NCBI RefSeq assembly: GCF_002140915.1
Contig: NZ_NGKU01000001.1
Location: forward strand, 1,700,039 to 1,764,038
Length of the DNA: 64,000 bases
Direction of reading: 5' to 3'
Origin: Candidatus Enterococcus testudinis
GTDB taxonomy: Bacteria > Bacillota > Bacilli > Lactobacillales > Enterococcaceae
The translations under genes were made by a program, and so were the position numbers. Below, piece after piece: positions 38,001-45,656 of the stretch. Below the pieces are notes generated by a model, which was given only the letters and a program-made list of their open reading frames with translations, was not told the origin of the DNA and ran no database searches. Numbering within the stretch: position 1 is the stretch's first letter; each line of letters starts with the position of its first letter.

Positions 38001-38837
38001 TTAGATAGCATCGATATAAGCTTGTTGCAAGCGAGTGGTTATCGGCCCTCTATCACCTGCTCCGACCATTTGACCATCAATTGAAACGACTGGTACGATT
38101 TCCCAGACTGAATTGGTCAAGAAGCACTCTTGTATCTGAGGCAATTGGGAGATCGCGACTGGTTCTTCATGTAATGAGATGCCCAGTTCAGCACACAGTG
38201 CACGAACTTTGATTTTGGTGATTCCGGGTAAGACCAAAGGCCCATCAGGATGGGTATATAGTTGGCCATCGATGACAAACCACACATTCGATGCTGACGC
38301 TTCTGTGAAATAGCCATCTCTTTGCAGCAAAGCATCGTCAAAGCCTTTCTCGATGGCTTCATCCAATGACAAAAGATTTCCCAACAAACTCAATGATTTG
38401 ATATCACAATGCAGCCAACGCTGATCTGGAATCACAGTGGCGGTCAATCCTCTTTCCTGCATGTCCGTTGGTCGCTCGAAAGGGATGGCGTTTGCTGTCA
38501 GTACTGGCGTCACCGTACCAACTGGCGGAAATTGATGATTTCGCGGAGAATACATCCCCCTGGTGATTTGAAGATAGACTTCCCCATTGTCAATTTTTTC
38601 AACAGCAATCAATGCCTTTAGCTGTTCTTTCAGCAGCGTTACATCATACGGCAGAGCCAATTTGATTTTCTTGGCACTCGCTGTGAGTCGCTGCATATGT
38701 TCTTCCAACATGTAACACTGACCATGATAGACCCTGATCACTTCATAAATACCATCTCCGTATTGATACCCTCTATCTTCAATATCTAATTTGACTTGAT
38801 CACGATCCACGATATGTTCATTCCACAATACCTTCAT
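38001..38837 (-). CDS. dat: D-amino acid (D-alanine) aminotransferase
   Basis: Class IV PLP aminotransferase making D-glutamate from D-alanine, or the reverse; 278 aa. PLP lysine K147 in HCDIKSLSLLGN, and FTEASASNVW at 178-187. DRGYQYGDGIYEV near the N-terminus is typical of Dat. The ATG at 38837 has GGGAG 8 nt upstream and is preferred over the frame start at 38852. With MurI at 2 kb this window has two routes to D-glutamate. Confidence 0.92.
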   Translation of the reverse strand: MKVLWNEHIVDRDQVKLDIEDRGYQYGDGIYEVIRVYHGQCYMLEEHMQRLTASAKKIKLALPYDVTLLKEQLKALIAVEKIDNGEVYLQITRGMYSPRNHQFPPVGTVTPVLTANAIPFERPTDMQERGLTATVIPDQRWLHCDIKSLSLLGNLLSLDEAIEKGFDDALLQRDGYFTEASASNVWFVIDGQLYTHPDGPLVLPGITKIKVRALCAELGISLHEEPVAISQLPQIQECFLTNSVWEIVPVVSIDGQMVGAGDRGPITTRLQQAYIDAI

Positions 38838-38871
38838 CTCATTCACTCCCACTATATCTTTCTGTGCAGTT

Positions 38872-38880
38872 AGTATAGCA
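38872..38880 (-). promoter_or_regulatory. Extended -10 promoter of dat
   Basis: TGC-TATACT on the minus strand, an extended -10 element; no good -35 box is seen. Confidence 0.4.
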
Positions 38881-38914
38881 CGAATGTTCGTTGCTGCGTT
38901 GACTTTTCAGTAAG

Positions 38915-38945
38915 CAAAAAAAACGATGATCTGGCGATCATCGTG
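38915..38945 (-). terminator. Terminator of the AI-2E family gene
   Basis: ACGATGATC pairs with GATCATCGT around a 4-nt loop and is followed by T8 on the minus strand. Confidence 0.9.
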
Positions 38946-38954
38946 TGAACAAAC

Positions 38955-40049
38955 TTATTCTTCTTTGATCAGCGTTTTTGCTTGTCGACGTTCTTGCCAA
39001 AACTGAATACAGGTACGAGACATCGCTACGATGATCGAATAAACAGGCAGAGCAACGATCATACCGACAAATCCCATCAAGTTCCCCGCAATCAACAGTA
39101 GAAAAACAGCGATGATCGGGTGGATATGCAAGACTTTGTTCATCACCAATGGAGAAACCAAGTAGGATTCACCAAACTGGATGATCGTGATACCTAATAC
39201 CAGCAATAAACTCGTCTGGATATCTTCACTCAATGCAAAGAGAAAAGCCGGTGCTGCCCCAATAAAAGGACCAAAATAAGGAATAATATCCAACACCCCG
39301 CAAATCAATCCTAACAGCAATGCGTTTTGTAAACCCAACAAAGAAAAAATCACGTAACTGGAAAAAGCAACATACGAACAGACCAACAGTTTCCCACCGA
39401 TATAAGCCGAAGCAGCTTGATGAAAATCATCGCACAATTGCAACACCAACGAACGATAACGTTTGGGCGTTTTTTCTGCCAAAATACCAGGTACTTTTTC
39501 ACCATCCTTAAACATATACACGAGCAACAAAGGAATCGTGAACAAGATGATTGCTGAATGTGAGACAATTGAAATCAAGCTCGTCAAGCTATTGGTCGCA
39601 CCTGTTAAGAATTGCAGAGCAAAATTACCTATTTGCGTGAAATTAACAGATTCAACGAGGGGTTCAAATAAATCACGCAAATAGAAATGGTCAATATTAT
39701 CAATTACCAGATTGATGATCACCGGTACTTGACCGATGAACCGTCCCATTTCGCCCGCTAAGGCAGGCGCGATGACCTGAATGATCAAATAAGCCGCGAA
39801 AACAATCAATAACAACGTGAGATAAAGCGCAGCATGTTTATTGTTTGTGATACGTTTGATCCACTTGAAGAAAGGTAAAAAGATATAAAAGATAAAAATG
39901 GAAATCAAAACCGGCAAAAAGACACTTGAAAAAATGGCTTCTAACGGCCTGAAAACGAACATAATATTTGAAAAGATCCATATTGCGAGCCCTAGTAAAC
40001 ATATGATTACCAGTCCTGCAAAAACTTTTGATTTTTGTAAAAATGCCAA
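38955..40049 (-). CDS. AI-2E family transporter
   Basis: Membrane protein of 364 aa with seven or eight helices, of the YtvI/PerM/TqsA family. ICGVLDIIPYFGPFIGAAPA is the family motif region. Members export varied solutes or act as antiporters; the substrate is unknown. The start is TTG at 40049 with GGAGG upstream. Ends at a strong terminator before dat. Confidence 0.85.
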   Translation of the reverse strand: MAFLQKSKVFAGLVIICLLGLAIWIFSNIMFVFRPLEAIFSSVFLPVLISIFIFYIFLPFFKWIKRITNNKHAALYLTLLLIVFAAYLIIQVIAPALAGEMGRFIGQVPVIINLVIDNIDHFYLRDLFEPLVESVNFTQIGNFALQFLTGATNSLTSLISIVSHSAIILFTIPLLLVYMFKDGEKVPGILAEKTPKRYRSLVLQLCDDFHQAASAYIGGKLLVCSYVAFSSYVIFSLLGLQNALLLGLICGVLDIIPYFGPFIGAAPAFLFALSEDIQTSLLLVLGITIIQFGESYLVSPLVMNKVLHIHPIIAVFLLLIAGNLMGFVGMIVALPVYSIIVAMSRTCIQFWQERRQAKTLIKEE

Positions 40050-40139
40050 ATAATCTTCCTCCGAAATGTAATAATCTGTGTGCCATTTGCCTATGAACGA
40101 GCTATATATTTACTGGACAAACAGGCAAAGCGCAACGTG

Positions 40140-40577
40140 CTAATGTTGATGTGCAGAAAACGGGATTGGTTGGTGCAACACACGAATCTGGTATAAACTA
40201 AGCAGCAGCTGTATAAGGCCGATGACCAAAAAAATCACTTGTATGGTGCGTACTTCCTGCATTAGTATCATTTGGATCATGATCCAGGCAACCAAACAAG
40301 CACCCATGATTAGACCCGAATAATACCCCTGCTTTCTGACAAGGGTCAGGGCAGTAAGCGAATTGCCAACACCCAGAACCAGCAACAAAAATAGTCCGGG
40401 CAATAAAAACGTACGAAACGGCGAATGGCGCAACATCGCAGCGCTCAAGCCGAAATACGTATGCCCAAGAAGTAATGGTTGAACACTTAAGCAAGCAATA
40501 CAGCCGCCAACAAATGCACCAACACCAATCACTATTGCCATACTTAGGAGCAAATATTGGCGCAAATATTTCCCCAT
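40140..40577 (-). CDS. Four-helix membrane protein, unknown
   Basis: 145-aa protein with four hydrophobic segments and a His-rich end (SAHQH). AAAGGG lies 9 nt before the ATG. An overlapping frame, 40198-40599, was rejected because its residues do not form coherent helices. No family recognised. It follows the GNAT gene by about 57 nt on the same strand and may be cotranscribed. Confidence 0.65.
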   Translation of the reverse strand: MGKYLRQYLLLSMAIVIGVGAFVGGCIACLSVQPLLLGHTYFGLSAAMLRHSPFRTFLLPGLFLLLVLGVGNSLTALTLVRKQGYYSGLIMGACLVAWIMIQMILMQEVRTIQVIFLVIGLIQLLLSLYQIRVLHQPIPFSAHQH

Positions 40578-40634
40578 TTCCCAACGCCCTTTCCGACATC
40601 TCTTCTCCTACTGAACTTTAGCCAGTGGTAGCGA

Positions 40635-41039
40635 CTATTTCCCATACATAAAGGCGACACCGCCTGTTTCCTTGACTTCCTTAAACCCACACGCATGGTA
40701 AAATGTCTTGGTCTTCTCTTGATCATCTGTCAAAAGCAGTTTCTGCCGTATATGAGGGTACTGAACGATCATCTGTTCAAGCAATCTTTGTCCGATTTTT
40801 TGACGCTGATAACTCGGCCTCACCAGCAAATCTTGAATATAGAGAATGGTCTGTCCATCCGTGACGGCTCTTACCAATCCAACTAAGTAATCTTGATCGT
40901 ATGCCGCAGTCACTTCAGAACCGGCAAGACCTTGCAACAATCTATCAGGTTCTTTCGTGTATGCGGTCCACCCGACTTCTGCATATAAAGAGAGAACCTC
41001 TTGGGGATCCTCAGGTAATGATTGACGAAACTGAATCAT
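40635..41039 (-). CDS. GNAT N-acetyltransferase
   Basis: Acetyl-CoA-dependent transferase of 134 aa. The CoA-binding loop is VRPSYQRQKIGQRLL, and the last strand YHACGFKEV is typical. Substrate unknown. The ATG at 41039 has GGAGG 6 nt upstream; the frame start at 41078 lacks a site. Confidence 0.85.
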   Translation of the reverse strand: MIQFRQSLPEDPQEVLSLYAEVGWTAYTKEPDRLLQGLAGSEVTAAYDQDYLVGLVRAVTDGQTILYIQDLLVRPSYQRQKIGQRLLEQMIVQYPHIRQKLLLTDDQEKTKTFYHACGFKEVKETGGVAFMYGK

Positions 41040-41157
41040 GTTGTACCTCCTGCAGTGCAAACTCTCGTCAGACACCAATTATATATAAACGGGGCATCCC
41101 TTCGATTTTGACACTATTTGTATAAAATCACACTATACCCATTATCCTATCCTTTAG

Positions 41158-41202
41158 CTGTCTATCTGTCAACGTTTTCAAAGTGTTGACAGGTGATAGA
41201 CA
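41158..41202. repeat. Large inverted repeat downstream of the LCP gene
   Basis: CTGTCTATC-TGTCAAC pairs with GTTGACA-GGTGATAGACAG: 16 bp with a 3-nt bulge and a loop of about 10 nt. No T-tract follows on either strand. It may be a structural terminator or RNA-stabilising hairpin, or a bipartite operator. Confidence 0.6.
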
Positions 41203-41216
41203 GTCCATAGCCCTTT

Positions 41217-42134
41217 TTATTGCAAATCTTGCTGGAGCCTTTCTTTCGTCAGATTCAGTTCCTCCAATGAAACTTCTTGGTAAGAAATGCCTGCTTCCCC
41301 TTTAAATCCATCCCCTGTAAATCCTTCGCCGACCATTTGGAAAAGTTCAATCTCAGACAACGCATTTTGATACTGGGTAAATAAACGTGTCATTTGATTT
41401 AAGGTTAGATCGGTTTCACCGTTATCCCCGATGATGCTCAGAAATTCAGGAATCTGGGCAACGCCAGAAAAAGAAATCATATGTTCCGCAATGATTTGGG
41501 TGACTTCCCGCTGTCTTCTTTGTCTGCCATAGTCCCCTTCCGGATCATCTTTGCGCATGCGGGTATACTGCAATGCTTCCCATCCATTTAAATACAACGT
41601 TCCTTCTGGATAGTCAATATTCTCCGCAGTGAAGGCGAACTGGTTATCGACAGTGACACCGCCAATGGCATCTACTAAATCGGCCAGACCATCCATATTG
41701 ATCGATAGATAATGATGAATCGGTATCTCTAAATACGACTCAATTGTATTGACCATCATCTCTGTTCCGCCAAAAGAATGGGCATGATTGATTTTGTCAT
41801 AGTAACCCATGCCAACGATTTCCACATAGGCATCCCTAGGTACACTTGTGATGGTCGTCCGCCCATTCTCTGGATGCACTGTGACAACCATGATTGAATT
41901 GGCACGATAGTCTGTTTTTCTTTTCGCGTCATTGGCAATGCCTAATAAGAGCAAACTCATTGGTTCCGAATTTTCGATGACTACAGCTTCTTCACGACCT
42001 TCGATGGGCTGATGCATATCCAATGCCGCCTTTTCCATTTGTCGATACACTTGTAGTCCATAAACAGTCCCGATGGCCACAAATATTGCCATAATAAGCA
42101 AGAAACCAACGATTATTTTTTTTAGCAAACTCAT
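41217..42134 (-). CDS. LytR-CpsA-Psr family glycopolymer transferase
   Basis: Membrane-anchored enzyme that attaches teichoic acid or other undecaprenyl-linked glycopolymers to peptidoglycan; 305 aa. One N-terminal transmembrane helix (about 7-26), then an LCP domain with RANSIMVVTV, SVPRDAYVEI, KINHAHSFGG and YTRMRKDDPEGDYGRQRRQ, including the conserved Arg and Asp residues. The ATG at 42134 has GGAGG 7 nt upstream. Last gene of the M-box-controlled cell-wall operon, 4 nt after the PAP2 gene. Confidence 0.92.
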   Translation of the reverse strand: MSLLKKIIVGFLLIMAIFVAIGTVYGLQVYRQMEKAALDMHQPIEGREEAVVIENSEPMSLLLLGIANDAKRKTDYRANSIMVVTVHPENGRTTITSVPRDAYVEIVGMGYYDKINHAHSFGGTEMMVNTIESYLEIPIHHYLSINMDGLADLVDAIGGVTVDNQFAFTAENIDYPEGTLYLNGWEALQYTRMRKDDPEGDYGRQRRQREVTQIIAEHMISFSGVAQIPEFLSIIGDNGETDLTLNQMTRLFTQYQNALSEIELFQMVGEGFTGDGFKGEAGISYQEVSLEELNLTKERLQQDLQ

Positions 42135-42138
42135 TTTC

Positions 42139-42789
42139 TTACCTCCTCGTGCCTTTTTGACTGATCCACACATACCCTTCATACGTGAGCAAACTAACCG
42201 CATTGGCTAATAGCAAACTTGCAATCATATCACTGAGGTAATGGACACCTAGATAGATGCGAGATGTCATGATCAAAAGAATATAGACGACCCCGATCAT
42301 AAGGAAAATGGCTTCAAAACAATGATTGATCGGTGTTGGTCTATTCCATTCAACAGTGGTTACAACAAGGATGATCGTTGTGACCAGTGTTGCTGCTAAC
42401 AGCACATGTCCACTGGGAAAGCTGAAAGATGTACGGAGATCACTGCCCGTGACTTGCGGTCGCGGCCGAGCAACCACATCCTTTACCACTTTTCCTAGAC
42501 CGCTGATCAACACATGGTTGCCCATCACCCATAACGAGAGAAAATAACAACGACGGATGATTAACCAACAGCTTACTACTAGGAAACTGCCGCTAATGGG
42601 TATAATCGTCGCTGTCATTGCCAAATAATGGAAGAACGTGTCCAAAGACGCGGTTCTGTGTTCAGGCACATGCAAGAAGAACTGATCGATCCATAACAAT
42701 CTTTCAGGATCGGACCAGATAGACAGCATGAAGATCATAAATCCTATGCCGAATATCGATCCGACCCATAAACTATTCTTTTTTATCAT
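42139..42789 (-). CDS. PAP2-family lipid phosphatase
   Basis: Membrane phosphatase of 216 aa with about six helices. The three catalytic motifs are KVVKDVVARPRP, SFPSGH and SRIYLGVHYLSD. Likely acts on undecaprenyl pyrophosphate or phosphatidylglycerol phosphate; the cell-wall neighbours favour lipid carrier recycling. 3 nt after the RodA-like gene and 4 nt before the LCP gene. Confidence 0.9.
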   Translation of the reverse strand: MIKKNSLWVGSIFGIGFMIFMLSIWSDPERLLWIDQFFLHVPEHRTASLDTFFHYLAMTATIIPISGSFLVVSCWLIIRRCYFLSLWVMGNHVLISGLGKVVKDVVARPRPQVTGSDLRTSFSFPSGHVLLAATLVTTIILVVTTVEWNRPTPINHCFEAIFLMIGVVYILLIMTSRIYLGVHYLSDMIASLLLANAVSLLTYEGYVWISQKGTRR

Positions 42790-42792
42790 TTT

Positions 42793-43974
42793 TTATCTCA
42801 CTCCTACTTGACTTCGGGCATCTACTGCAATCAATCGGTCCTGATTCAATCCCAAAATGATGCCCATAGCGATACTGATGGCAATCAGCGACGTCCCGCC
42901 TTGGCTAAGAAACGGCAATGGGATTCCAGTTAATGGCAGCAAACCGATCGCTGCGCCAATATTTTCAAAGATCTGAAACACCAATCCGAAGATAAAGGTG
43001 ATAGCAATATAAATCGATGCTTTGTTGTTTGTAGCCATTGCAGTAAAAATCACCTGATAAATCAAATAAAAATAGAGAAAGATCACCAACGTGCTCCCAA
43101 AGAAACCAAACGTTTCCCCAATCACCGTAAAGACCATATCTGATTCCCTTACTGGAACATAAACTGTCACATGATTTTGCGAAGCCCCGAATAGTCCGCC
43201 AGAACCAATAGCCAAGATACTTCTGACTTGTTGAAAGGCAATCGAATCCTGATAAGCAAACGGATCAACCCAAGCTTTCACACGATCCAGCTGATATTGT
43301 GAAAAGGTCAGTTGGAAGAGGATCCGATTGCCCCACTCGGTAAATACCAGCAGCAGCAATATTCCCCCCACAAGCGCAGTCAAAGAAGCAATGACTGTCA
43401 AGATTTTCCAATCGACGCCTGAAATGATAAATAAAGCACCCAACATGACGACAAATACCAAAGTCGTCCCGAGGTCTCTTTGGACATACATCAGGAAAAA
43501 TGTTGGAAAGCTATATAGCAATATTTTACCGACATACCTTATATCCGATCGAATTGTACGGGGACCTTTGCGCTTTTCGTATATCAGTGTGAGATAGACC
43601 ATAAATAAAACAAAGGCGATCTTCATAAATTCTGAAGGTTGGATCGTAAAGCTGCCGATTCTCAGCCAGCGTTTTGTATGTGTTTCGTGAAACATGAATG
43701 GATCATAAAACCAATGTAAGGAGGCCATCAGCCCTAAAGAAAGCAGATACCACAATCCTGAAAAACGCAGTAAGAAGGACGTCTTCAGCAAGCTCGCTGC
43801 AATCAACGCCAAGATAGACAATAGACAAAAAAGAATCTGACGAATCATAACAGTTCGTGCATCACGACCATCCATCACCGCAGCCTGATACTGAATCCAA
43901 ATACTCAAAAGATATAATAAAAAAAGCGGCAATAATAATGCATAGTTGACCTCACGCTGTTTGTAAAACCGCAT
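42793..43974 (-). CDS. SEDS-family glycosyltransferase (RodA/FtsW paralogue 2)
   Basis: Polytopic peptidoglycan polymerase of the SEDS family, 393 aa. The large extracellular loop carries VKAWVDPFAYQDS, including the Asp expected for catalysis, and PFLSQGGTSLIA is the family C-terminal motif. The ATG at 43974 has GGAAGG 8 nt upstream and overlaps the upstream paralogue by 23 nt. Two tandem SEDS genes under a Mg riboswitch suggest an accessory elongation machine, not the main RodA or FtsW. No cognate PBP gene is adjacent. Confidence 0.9.
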   Translation of the reverse strand: MRFYKQREVNYALLLPLFLLYLLSIWIQYQAAVMDGRDARTVMIRQILFCLLSILALIAASLLKTSFLLRFSGLWYLLSLGLMASLHWFYDPFMFHETHTKRWLRIGSFTIQPSEFMKIAFVLFMVYLTLIYEKRKGPRTIRSDIRYVGKILLYSFPTFFLMYVQRDLGTTLVFVVMLGALFIISGVDWKILTVIASLTALVGGILLLLVFTEWGNRILFQLTFSQYQLDRVKAWVDPFAYQDSIAFQQVRSILAIGSGGLFGASQNHVTVYVPVRESDMVFTVIGETFGFFGSTLVIFLYFYLIYQVIFTAMATNNKASIYIAITFIFGLVFQIFENIGAAIGLLPLTGIPLPFLSQGGTSLIAISIAMGIILGLNQDRLIAVDARSQVGVR

Positions 43975-45103
43975 ATTGATCACCTTCCTCTCGTGCCAGT
44001 TTTATACACATCCCAAATGCAAATGATAAGATAAAGTAGCTTGAACCACCGTAACTAATAAATGGCAAAGGGACCCCAGTCATTGGCATCAAACCTAGGA
44101 TACTGGCGATATTGATACTGGTTTGCATTAAAATAAGTGTTGCGGTCCCTAGTAAAATCAAACCGATCTGATCATTTTTGCACGTTGCGCTATATTTAAA
44201 CAAACGAACAATGATCAAAAACAACAAGCCAATCACAAAGACCCCAAACAGCAAGCCTAACTCTTCAACCATGACCGAAAAAATAAAATCTGTTTCAGCA
44301 ACCGGCAAAAAGCCTTTTTTCGTGATACTGTTGCCTAAGCCTAATCCACTTAGGCCGCCATTAAACAACGCATAATAGGAATGAATCATCTGAAACCCCT
44401 GTCCATACGGATCAGAAAAAGGATCCCCCACCAATCGAATACGATTATAGACATGTTCAAACATCGATGGCAGCAAATCATGTTGTCCCAGCAACAAAAT
44501 AAGGCCACCAGTCATCACAAGCACAAACAGCAGAATAACAAAGAGCAATGCTGTCAATTTCACCGGGACTTGAACTGTCGTAATCATGATAAACGCTAAA
44601 AACAGTAGGATAAACACACCTGCAACTTTCGGTTGAAACAAGATCAGCAAGCAGCAAACCAGCAACAAGCCGAGAGGTTTCTTGATTTCTTGAAAAGATG
44701 ATTTGGGTTCCTTGAAGACATGGGCCAAATATAAAATCATGCCCACGTTCACCATCTCAGAAGGTTGAAATTGCAGACCCGCGATCGACACCCATCGTTG
44801 CGCCCCGTTCACAGTCACACCAAAAAAAGGAATATGGGCAAGCAACAGAGTCACTACACCAAAACCAATCAAGCCAATCGCCAATGGTCGTCCCAACAAG
44901 ATACTGCTGCGCACCTTTTGCAGCAACAATATCAATGTCCAACTCATGAAGGAAAATATCAATTGTCGTTTGAACAAAGCCGAAGGGGCTGCACCAATCG
45001 TCAGCAGACGAAATGAACTGGCACTATAGATCATAAGCAGACCGATGACACTTAAACATATATAAGCTATGACCAATACCCAGTCTGTCTTTTTGCGTTT
45101 CAT
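43952..45103 (-). CDS. SEDS-family glycosyltransferase (FtsW/RodA paralogue 1)
   Basis: First gene of the operon, 383 aa, ten or so helices. The loop RIRLVGDPFSDPYGQGFQMIH and FNGGLSGLGLGNS are FtsW-like, and GVPLPFISYGGSSYFI is the C-terminal signature. AGGAG is 8 nt before the ATG. The transcript begins with an M-box riboswitch and terminator about 70-280 nt upstream. Confidence 0.9.
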   Translation of the reverse strand: MKRKKTDWVLVIAYICLSVIGLLMIYSASSFRLLTIGAAPSALFKRQLIFSFMSWTLILLLQKVRSSILLGRPLAIGLIGFGVVTLLLAHIPFFGVTVNGAQRWVSIAGLQFQPSEMVNVGMILYLAHVFKEPKSSFQEIKKPLGLLLVCCLLILFQPKVAGVFILLFLAFIMITTVQVPVKLTALLFVILLFVLVMTGGLILLLGQHDLLPSMFEHVYNRIRLVGDPFSDPYGQGFQMIHSYYALFNGGLSGLGLGNSITKKGFLPVAETDFIFSVMVEELGLLFGVFVIGLLFLIIVRLFKYSATCKNDQIGLILLGTATLILMQTSINIASILGLMPMTGVPLPFISYGGSSYFILSFAFGMCIKLAREEGDQYAVLQTA

Positions 45104-45173
45104 TTATTTCACTCCTATTTCCTTGGTATCGGTGTGCTAACGGTCATTCGCTTTTGCGATCCATCGCTGATCC

Positions 45174-45214
45174 TAAGAAAAAAAGTCTAACTTCCCTTAG
45201 GACGTTAGACTTTT
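45174..45214 (-). terminator. Riboswitch-controlled terminator
   Basis: AAGTCTAAC pairs with GTTAGACTT and is followed by T7 on the minus strand, directly after the M-box aptamer. Expected to form when Mg is bound. Confidence 0.85.
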
Positions 45215-45220
45215 CGCAAT

Positions 45221-45382
45221 CTCATCGTCCGAGTTTTAGCACTATACAACGTAAAGCAATTCGTTCTTGCTTAGCTATTTTATGAAAAGCCTTAATCCGA
45301 CAATTCCTGTTTTACACATTGGCGTCTTTCGACGTTTCTGCGCAATAGCCTATGTTTGTATAGGAGCCTCACCTAACAAGGT
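45221..45382 (-). ncRNA. M-box (ykoK) magnesium riboswitch
   Basis: The minus strand matches the ykoK leader in its conserved stretches: GTTAGGTGAGGCTCCTAT (45377-45360), then CAGAAACGTCGAAAGACGCCAATG, ACAGGAATTGTCGG, and GTGCTAAAACTC near the 3' end. These are the core helices that bind several Mg ions. A terminator follows at once. The genes behind it are SEDS, PAP2 and LCP genes, not a Mg transporter. Confidence 0.93.
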
Positions 45383-45407
45383 TTATTGTTATTTTATATC
45401 CAGTACG

Positions 45408-45436
45408 ATGTTACCGCTCTTCGCTTGCTTTGACAA
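45408..45436 (-). promoter_or_regulatory. Promoter of the M-box operon
   Basis: TTGTCA, 17 nt, TAACAT on the minus strand, placing the transcript start about 20 nt before the M-box. Confidence 0.55.
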
Positions 45437-45572
45437 CACCATCTAAATAATATTAAATATTCTTTACTATTTCTTAATTATATCTACCATTTTGAAGATA
45501 TTCAATCATTTATCAAAAATCACAAATTTTTCAAAGTTGTGGGGGTGAACAGATGAATATAACTATTGTAAT

Positions 45573-45616
45573 TAAAAAGATCGTTGCCCAGATACTTTCT
45601 GGAAAACGATCTTTTC
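45573..45616 (-). terminator. Terminator of the MutS2-like gene
   Basis: AAAAGATCGTT pairs with AACGATCTTTT, T-tract on the minus strand. The stretch 45437-45552 between here and the M-box promoter is AT-rich and holds nothing I can assign, apart from a possible 25-codon plus-strand frame starting at 45553. Confidence 0.75.
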
Positions 45617-45656
45617 TATTGCCTCTATAGATTCAACTTACCTAGTCACGGCATCT

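Noticed and set aside
40198..40599. 133-codon minus-strand frame overlapping the four-helix membrane protein gene
   Set aside because: Residue composition is not coherent, while the 145-aa frame gives clean membrane helices and has a ribosome site.
41078..41094. Shared motif TTATATATAA(A)CGGGGC here and at 55811-55826
   Set aside because: Only about 15 nt, differing by one inserted base, in unrelated contexts; probably chance in AT-rich intergenic DNA.
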